In this document: in pieces, positions 8,016 through 13,896 of the stretch
Layout of the letters: every line of letters starts with the position of its first letter
Position numbering within the stretch: position 1 is the stretch's first letter
Translations under genes and position numbers: made by a program
From: Cladosporium sp. IMV 00045
Lineage: Eukaryota > Ascomycota > Dothideomycetes > Cladosporiales > Cladosporiaceae
Assembly: GCA_001931905.2 (NCBI GenBank)
Contig: MSJI02000399.1
Coordinates: 7,552 to 21,447 of the forward strand
Reading direction: 5' to 3'
Length of the DNA: 13,896 nt
The notes under the pieces: model-generated
What the model saw: the letters and a program-made list of their open reading frames with translations, nothing else
Databases searched by the model: none
Told to the model about the DNA's origin: nothing

Positions 8016-9523
8016 TCACCCCTTCTTACTACAACCATTGCCGAGTTCAACGTCATTCGTTCTCCTCTTGTCCGGCTTTTCGCTCTTGGAGTTTTTGTAT
8101 GTATCCCTTTTGAATGGCATGGACATCATCTCCTCGGCATTACGCCAAACACTGTCAGGCCTCCGACTCTTGGGGAAGTGCTTATACCAGATGAAACAAA
8201 TAGTCCCAACAACCAAAGTCAAGGGTCCAACAACCGCCCAGAAGATCCAAAAGTTGCTCGCAACCGTCATCCTCGAAGGATCGTCATTCTCAAAGAATGG
8301 CGTATCGAAAACGCTAGCCACTCCAGTAGCTGGCAGAAACACCAAAGTCAGCGCGGCGATGAATTTCATCGCCCTAGAGTCGTCTTTCAAAATGGCGCTG
8401 TCGGCTTGGTTGACCATAGTGCGGGTCAATTGGACGACGTTCGAGAGTCGTTGATCGACGCTGCGCAAGCGAAGAGACGTAGAATGAAAGTTCCTTTTGC
8501 GATACTCCATGGCCTCGATCACTGCTGCGGTCAGGTCTGTCGATGCCGCTCCCGATTGCAGCTTCAGCTTCAATCTCTGCTCGAGCTTCTTGATGATAGC
8601 ATCGAGGGTTGCTGTGCTGGCGTCGGCAGCTTCAACCATGAAGACGCAATTCCTGGGCCTGGTCAGTCTCATCCATAGTAAGCTACGAAGGAAAGTGATA
8701 GATACTTCTGAATATTGTGAAGGGGCCGAAACGAGAAACTACTAAAGTCCCTGCCATGGTTCCCCAGTTCTCCCGCGCGTTCCAATGCCTCCTTCTCCGC
8801 CGGGTTCACGGCTTTGGAGAGTTTCCAGACAGCTTTGTCGTAACTTTCGTGCAAGTCGTTGAACAGCAGGTCGAAAAGCAAGTACGGCTCTTTGGGAATA
8901 TCTCTCCAAGACTCTCTCCCCAGCAGCCCCCTGAAACGCGTAAAGACATTGTCCGGAGGACCAAAGCACAACAATGTCACCGTGCTCTGTGCTGCGCTGT
9001 TTGTAGAAGGCGGCTTGACGTGCATGAAGAAATCGCACATGATCCACAGCCTTCCCGGGTCATCCTGCCAGGTGCCTTTCTTGTGAGACTCCTGAAGGTA
9101 GCCTAGATCTACAATCTGGCCTTTGTCGTCGACTTCGACGTTGCGGCATAGGAAGTGAAACCAAGCAAACTCCAAGTCCTTGCGTAGCGGGGTGGAAGCT
9201 CCAAAGGCATGGCTGACATTCCTCATGCGCTCGGCCGGGACGGCGGATGGGATGGAGTAATGCCTGAATAGCTCCCGGAACTGTTCAGCTTCGGCCTCCA
9301 AGGGCACAATTGGCAGGAAGACGACGCGGAGCCGGCTTTGAGATGTGGATAGCGTGGTGAGAAGGTCATTGACCGTGGAAAAGGCCTGGTTCTCTTCTTC
9401 CTTGGGCAAGTTGTCGCCCCATTGCAAGCAGCGTATGAAAGGCTCCTCGGCCCCCCGAGGCTTCCCAATCAAGCCGTTCGGATATGTTTCGAGTTGGCTG
9501 TCGTCCTCGCAAAACCTCGACAT
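8016..9523 (-). CDS. Fungal CorA-like (Mg2+/divalent cation transporter superfamily) membrane protein
   Basis: Exons 9523-8706 and 8658-8016 give 486 residues. The order of parts is that of CorA: a large soluble N-terminal domain (1 to about 290), a long charged helical region (about 285-365, with LDAIIKKLEQRLKLKL and VDQRLSNVVQLTRTM), then two membrane helices close to the C-terminus (about 370-390 and 409-431) and a basic cytosolic tail. FAWFHFLCRNVEV and CVFMVEAADAS are stretches I associate with the numerous fungal CorA-like proteins. At the end of helix 1, where CorA channels have Gly-Met-Asn, this protein reads VFDTPFF, so Mg2+ transport cannot be assumed. Such diverged homologues are common in filamentous fungi and largely uncharacterised. 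The ATG has A at -3. An additional upstream exon cannot be excluded. Confidence 0.82.
8659..8705 (-). other. Intron of the CorA-like gene
   Basis: Donor GTATCT (from 8705 downwards), acceptor GACCAG ending at 8659; 47 nt, phase 2. It removes an in-frame TGA and joins HNIQK to PRNCVFMVEA. A second acceptor, GCCCAG ending at 8653, also keeps frame and would drop Pro-Arg. A CTGAC element sits right before the first acceptor and at a more usual distance from the second; CTTAC lies further upstream. Confidence 0.8.
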
Positions 9524-10819
9524 GCTGCTTCAAGAAGAATCAACGAAAATCACAAAATTTCGCAGCCAGAGTGGCAAGAGCAAAAACGACTGCGCGAAAG
9601 GCTGAAGGCGTCCGTCCAGAGAAAATATTTCTCTTTCTCTACCATCCCGCGCAACATCTCATGACAAGGCTCGCAGTTTTTCAGCTCATGCACAGCACTG
9701 CCGCACAGCAGCGCTTCCATCGCGCCACACACCGGTCGACTCACTCACAGCCCGCCGCCGGTACTGCGGTCTTGCAGAGATTCGCGCTGTACGAACCAAT
9801 GCATGCATGCAACCGCTTCGCCCCGCATGAGAAGGCGTCACGCTTGCTTGACTCGATGCGAGCTGCACTGCTCGGTGGTCGGGGCCCCAACCAAATATAG
9901 CGTGGAGTGTGTCGTACAAACGTGTAGACAAGATTGAAAACAAAACTTCAAAAATCTATGAGATTGTATCTGAGTGTCTTGACTTCTAGTAGAGATGATC
10001 TCGGAGCTTACTTGCAGGCCACTTGTTGCCGAAGGATCGTATCACGTTATTTAGCAGGTTTCGGTTATTCCCAGCACAATGGTGGGTGGGCTGAGTTTCA
10101 TCCTCGCTTTGTGTGGAGCTTCTCGTTTCGTCCCAGGTGTGAATAGTAAGGCGGACTTGAAACACGATAAATTGCTATAGACTGGGGCGCAAAGTCGAAA
10201 GAAGTAGTGTCGCCGACCATAGGATCTCGACCCGCCCTGGTTGTGCCCTCTTTTTCTGCTGTATCATCAAAGGGTCAGATCTAGCTCCTCAAAATTGTGT
10301 TCCGAAGCTACCCAGGTAGCAAAACCGTGATTGCAGGACAGTGTGTTTGCGATGCGCATTCCTCTCAGGCCGAATTTGTCATTGATGATTGCGTGTAAAG
10401 GAGCATGGTCTGAGCAGAGATTCTGCTTGTAGTGGCTGCAAGGATTCGTTTGGGCTTCATCGTTCTGGAGACGCATAAGCGGTTGGTGAACGAACGCCTG
10501 TAGCATCCATTGGGCTCCTTACCCATTTTCCACAGATGCATTTCTGAAGTCTTTGTAGTGCCGCCAAAAGAGATGAAGGTACAAACAAAAATTATCATTT
10601 AACAAGTCCCGAGAATAAGAAGATTGCAAAAGCCCGGCGAGATTCGACAGGGAGCTTCCAGAGCGCCGGGACAAGAGCGTTTCACCTGGGAGATGCTTGT
10701 GACGACCTCAGAGTTGTATGTTTATGTTTCCAATGATTTTTTGTGCAATTTCGTATCATTCTACGGATCGCAACTGCAATTATGTGACAATTTTGTGTAG
10801 TGTGCCATTCTCTCAAATC

Positions 10820-10868
10820 CCAATCCTCCAATACCAATTCCTATCCCTATTCCCATTGCAATTCCAAT
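10820..10868 (+). promoter_or_regulatory. Cluster of four CCAAT pentamers in pyrimidine-rich sequence
   Basis: CCAAT occurs at 10820-10824, 10828-10832, 10834-10838 and 10864-10868, all on the plus strand, in a stretch almost free of G. CCAAT is the site of the fungal HapB/C/E complex, but no gene start lies nearby downstream, so this may only be low-complexity sequence. Confidence 0.3.
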
Positions 10869-11180
10869 ATCCAAAACCGCAGCCGTGTTGTGACCCAGTG
10901 CTGGTATCTTGGAGCACAATGAACGCCTTTCTGCCGCACTAGGAGTGAGCAGAATGCCCCGAAGCTTCTCTGAAGCAGCATTGCGGCGTCCTCCCTGACG
11001 GGTGAATCCTTCGTTTCTACCCGAAGCTGAATTTCCAACTCTTCGTTCACCGAAGGGTCGAAGCCCTAATCATTTCACCAAGGCCATCGGACGAGGAGCC
11101 CGAAACGGGCAGCTTATCGAAGACGTCAGGGCTTGGCTGACTTTGCTAGATCAGGGCCGGGTGCGGCTGAGTCGGTCACC

Positions 11181-11433
11181 CTATCTCAGTATCTGGCTAG
11201 CGAGCCAGCCGGTTGCGGGTTTAATCGAGAGAAGCGAGACAGCTTCCTCGATCGTGCCAGGATTAATCTCGAGAGCTGTGCGGTCTGCATTGCCAGCATG
11301 CAAGGAGCACGCTTCGAGGGTGTGGCCGGTCTGTGACGGCCGAAATTGCGGGCGTGCGATAGGTGCCAGTGCCGTGAGTTCGCGGCCCAGCTTTTGATGA
11401 GCTTTCTGTGCCAAATCGAATCCTCACAATTCC
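11181..11433 (-). pseudogene. Possible frame-shifted 3' remainder of the transcription-factor-like gene
   Basis: After the TGA at 11436-11434, two other minus-strand frames continue with protein-like text. One gives CEDSIWHRKLIKSWA from about 11425, where relatives of the family often have 'REGIWDS--L---VA'. The other gives RELTALAPIARPQF and SLLSIKPATGWLAS down to about 11181. A plausible protein would need one or two frame changes. No intron of normal length restores the frame. The homology is weak and judged by eye. Confidence 0.3.
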
Positions 11434-12186
11434 TCATGAGATACGCTGCAACAGCCTAGCGGCGCGGCTGCGAACCATGGGATCCGTACAGCAAGAGACA
11501 ACGACACGCAGGGGGTCGGCGAGAGTCATGTTCGTGCTGGTCGTCACCTCCCTCTTGTCGCAGGCAGACTTGGGCGAAACGTCGGGCGTCGTCTCCGTGT
11601 CCATGATGGCAGCAGCGAGGCCAACGATGGCCTTGAAGTCAGCAACGAAGGGCTCAAAATCGACGTCGCGAACGCCGGAGATGGAGGCCAGGATCAAGGT
11701 GCTGAGGTGATTGGCTTTCAGTACGCGGCAGCGCTTGACGTCCGGTGGGGACAAAGTGGGCATCGCGGTTGCGAGGAAGTTGGAGAATGACTTCTCCCAT
11801 TGCTCCAGCCAGGGGCGGAAACGACGCATTTCGGTCAGGATGGAGAGGGCGTCGACTGAGGCGGGATCGGTCTCGAGGAGCTTCCGGAAGTGCGTTTTCA
11901 GCTTGTTGGAGCAAAGTTGCAGAGTTGCATGTGCTTGATCCAGGTTGCAGGAGCTTCGAACGGCCGGCATGGGAAGCTCACGGGTGTGTCTGGGAATGGT
12001 TGGATCGTTGTGCGCGGGCAGAGGAGATGCCGAGTTGGCCCTCCATGGACTGGCGGTGCTTGAAGCTGATCGGCTTGCGGGTCGTGAAGTACCTGGACTT
12101 GAAAGGTACTCCACCGGCTTAGTATCTATGGCGAGTTTTGCTCGGAGATCTGACATTGCGTCTGGTGAGGTCTGATACCATAGCAT
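11434..12186 (-). CDS. Fragment of a fungal-specific (Zn2Cys6-type) transcription-factor domain, no zinc cluster
   Basis: A 250-codon frame. Residues about 25-75 are Ser/Pro-rich and disordered. From about 85 on, it follows the middle homology region of fungal C6 regulators: RRFRPWLEQWEKSFSNFL (121-138), VLKANHLSTLIL (155-166), FEPFVADFKAIVGLA (177-191), then CCTDPMVRSRAARLLQ (232-247), matching the usual 'CRDP-VRR-A--LL' near the domain end. Two things are missing: no CX2CX6C zinc cluster lies in the frame or in any upstream frame I read, and the frame stops right after LLQRIS where relatives continue for roughly 60-150 residues. Other minus-strand frames downstream read protein-like, suggesting a frameshift. 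The long pyrimidine-rich leader suggests the 5' end is intact. It may be a truncated but expressed protein or a decaying gene. Start could also be Met11 at 12156. Confidence 0.5.
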   Translation of the reverse strand: MLWYQTSPDAMSDLRAKLAIDTKPVEYLSSPGTSRPASRSASSTASPWRANSASPLPAHNDPTIPRHTRELPMPAVRSSCNLDQAHATLQLCSNKLKTHFRKLLETDPASVDALSILTEMRRFRPWLEQWEKSFSNFLATAMPTLSPPDVKRCRVLKANHLSTLILASISGVRDVDFEPFVADFKAIVGLAAAIMDTETTPDVSPKSACDKREVTTSTNMTLADPLRVVVSCCTDPMVRSRAARLLQRIS

Positions 12187-13896
12187 GTCGGTGCCACGGA
12201 AGAGGTGTTGGGAGGTTGGATGGGTGAGCGAGAGAATGAGGTCGGTCGATCAGACCGATCAGACGAGCAAGTCGGAAAGAAGAATCTTCCTCGGGATGCG
12301 CAAGTGGATTGGTTGTGACGATGGTATGAGGAGCGATCGACAGAGGGTCAGCCAGCCAGGAATCTGCCCGTTTGTGAGGTGTGGGTGTGGTGTGAGAGGA
12401 GGATGCCGATGGGTGATCAACGACAAGGGTCTCGTTTTGGTGATGACAGCTTCCTTTGAAGGTTGCAGGTGAGCAGCAGCAGGAAAGACAGACACAGCAA
12501 ACAGCAAGCAGGGAGCGGCAGTGTTTGAGATATGAGACAGGTAGGTGCGTGGAGAAGTGAACGGAAGGATGCTGCAGAAGGGGATCTTCGAAGGAATGAA
12601 GGAGAGGCCGTGGGAGTGGGTAGGGAAGGTAGGTCATACACACACTCCCGTGAATAGTGGTCAAAATAGACGAGAGGCAAGTCCAATGGGGCATGGCACC
12701 CTCTCCCCCATACTTGCCCATACACACGTTGTGGATCCTCTGCCTGCCGACGAGACCGAAAGCGTTACAAGTCGGCTTACATTACATCGGCAACCGCGCG
12801 CCAAGCGAAGGAGGCCCGTATAATTATACAGTCGGGCGGTGGTGACGGGCTCGAGCCAGCAGCGCCGGCGTGCATGGGATGCTAAGATGGGAGGAAGACG
12901 CCGGCGCAGACGAGGACGGGCGAAAAGTCTCTTTTGCTGCTACGCGCGAGCAGGATCACCAAGCATCTGGGCCCCTGCTGGGAAGGATGTCACCACCGAG
13001 GCGGCGCGTGGTGCACGCCCTTGCGCTGGAACCCGCCCATGCCCTCTTGGGCAGAGGAAGAGTACATATGTAGCTCGTCCTCCTCGACTCCTCCGGGGCA
13101 CGTCTGCCGCCATCCTGCTCGCCTCGCGGCCGCCCTTCCACTTCGAGCCGCTCGCTCCGACGACCGCCGCGGCCTCTGCGTGTGTCGTATCAATCATGGG
13201 CCATGGGCCATGGCCGTGTCCATCCATGAATGGACGATGGAGGGAGGCTCGGCAGTTCGTGTGCGTGAAGGGGCAACACGCACTACGGCGACACCCAACG
13301 GCAGCTTCACGCTTCCAACGTCTCGCCCCATGCCGCCGGATGTCTCTGGGTCGAGGTTATGCTTTTGCCTGAGCCGTCGTCGTACCGTACCCGGAAAAGC
13401 GCTGCCACATGGCTCAACCGTTGTTAGCGCACACATGGCAACCACCGATTGACGTCTAGCGGGGTGCTCGACGGGCCAGTAAAGGAGCTCGAGGGGCGAA
13501 GGGTGGCCTCGTATGCTGTACGATCTGCTTTTTTTCTTATGCGTCTGCTGCAGAGACCACGCGCCGGGATCCCTACGCTTATTGCAGCCCGCGGGTCTCG
13601 TACTTTACGCCCGCCGGCACAGTCATCTGTGAGCTTTTCCAGAGCTAGCCGCCACGCGCGCTGGAGGATTCCGACCACACCAAGCGGAGGCTGCCAAAGG
13701 AAGGGCTGCCGACTGCAATTGTATATTTGCACATTAACTCGCGAGGGCTCGGACTCGGCGCCGCAGCAAGCGCATCCACGAACCAAGGGCTGAGTGGAGA
13801 GAAACGAGGCGCGTAATTACGCGCGGTCTTGTGCAAGCAGGCGGCGACATGAGATCATACAGTACTGCGAGTCTCACAAATACATGTACATGTGTG
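12187..13896. other. Gene-poor right flank, including a long pyrimidine-rich leader/promoter on the minus strand
   Basis: No supportable coding gene. From about 12187 to 12720 the minus strand is strongly pyrimidine-rich (CTC, TTC and CAC runs), as in long leaders of fungal regulatory genes, and ends at the ATG at 12186. A 12-base palindrome rich in TATA (GTATAATTATAC) lies at 12818-12829. From about 12830 to 13660 the sequence is GC-rich with low-complexity Arg- and Pro-type open frames that do not resemble proteins. A 7-base tandem repeat occurs at 13196-13215. The window closes with the palindrome ACATGTACATGT (13882-13893). Confidence 0.55.
13196..13215 (+). repeat. Short tandem repeat, ATGGGCC x2 plus ATGGCC
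   Basis: Two exact 7-base units and a third shortened by one G. Because ATGGGCCAT is close to self-complementary, the array is also nearly palindromic. Function unknown. Confidence 0.9.

Larger units (their letters stand above)
9524..11433. other. Long gene-poor region
   Basis: About 1.9 kb with no supportable gene. Next to the CorA-like gene it includes that gene's promoter: CCAAT at 9796-9800, the alternating palindrome GCATGCATGC at 9801-9810, and an AT-rich TATATTT (minus strand) at 9893-9899, about 370 bases before the ATG. Four CCAAT pentamers cluster at 10820-10868. Bases about 11180-11433 probably hold the frame-broken 3' remainder of the transcription-factor-like gene. I see no terminal repeats, transposase remnant or structured RNA. 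Confidence 0.6.

Noticed and set aside
10847..11050. A 67-codon minus-strand frame containing DSPVREDAAMLLQR, resembling the DPMVRSRAARLLQ motif of the regulator fragment
   Set aside because: The resemblance covers about 13 residues, the DNA is not clearly similar, and the rest of the frame shows no homology; it is too weak to call a duplicated fragment.
11200..11275. Repeated TTAATCGAGAG / TTAATCTCGAGAG and GCTGGCTAGCGAGCC palindromic bits, considered as a mobile-element end
   Set aside because: The copies are short, imperfect and not flanked by a target-site duplication; no transposase-like frame is nearby.
12440..12580. Cys-rich text (CRSLLAVCCVCLSCCC) in the leader frame upstream of the regulator fragment, considered as a zinc cluster
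   Set aside because: The spacing does not fit CX2CX6CX5-12CX2CX6-8C, and the basic residues typical of a Zn2Cys6 domain are absent.
12839..13452. Overlapping Arg- and Pro-rich plus-strand frames of 177 and 172 codons
   Set aside because: They lie in GC-rich DNA where stops are rare; several frames are open at once and none reads like a protein.

Overview
The window looks like nuclear DNA of a filamentous ascomycete (Pezizomycotina; a Dothideomycete is possible but unproven). Four things point there: short GT-AG introns of about 45-50 nt with CTGAC/CTAAC-type branch sites, one gene per promoter with no operons, pyrimidine-rich leaders, and gene families that are fungal in form. These are an Aspergillus-type secreted GH53 galactanase, a Gat1/Gat2-type glycerol-3-phosphate acyltransferase, a fungal CorA-like two-helix membrane protein and a piece of a fungal-specific transcription-factor domain.

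Layout, left to right. Bases 1-1281 hold no gene I can support and include the promoter and leader of the first gene. Bases 1282-3148 (+, three exons) encode a 590-residue DUF1989 (urea-carboxylase-associated family) protein. Its domain is split by a long Gln-rich insertion and followed by a Lys/Ala/Pro-rich tail resembling linker histone H1. Bases 3818-5014 (+, two exons) encode a secreted GH53 endo-beta-1,4-galactanase whose nucleophile codon is interrupted by the intron. Convergent to it, with only 262 bp between the stops, bases 7520-5277 (-, one exon) encode the acyltransferase of glycerolipid synthesis. Bases 9523-8016 (-, two exons) encode the CorA-like protein, which lacks the canonical GMN signature. 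Bases 12186-11434 (-) hold a 250-codon reading frame with the middle homology region of a Zn2Cys6-type regulator, but no zinc cluster and a likely frameshift at its 3' end. About 1.9 kb before it and 1.7 kb after it are otherwise empty.

The genes do not form an evident pathway: nitrogen-linked or unknown chemistry, pectin side-chain breakdown outside the cell, ER phospholipid synthesis, a membrane transporter-like protein and a decayed or truncated regulator. This reads as an ordinary stretch of fungal chromosome. The most unusual item is the DUF1989 protein with its internal disordered insertion and histone-like tail. I found no CRISPR array, transposase, tRNA, rRNA or phage-like module. All splice sites are predictions from sequence alone.
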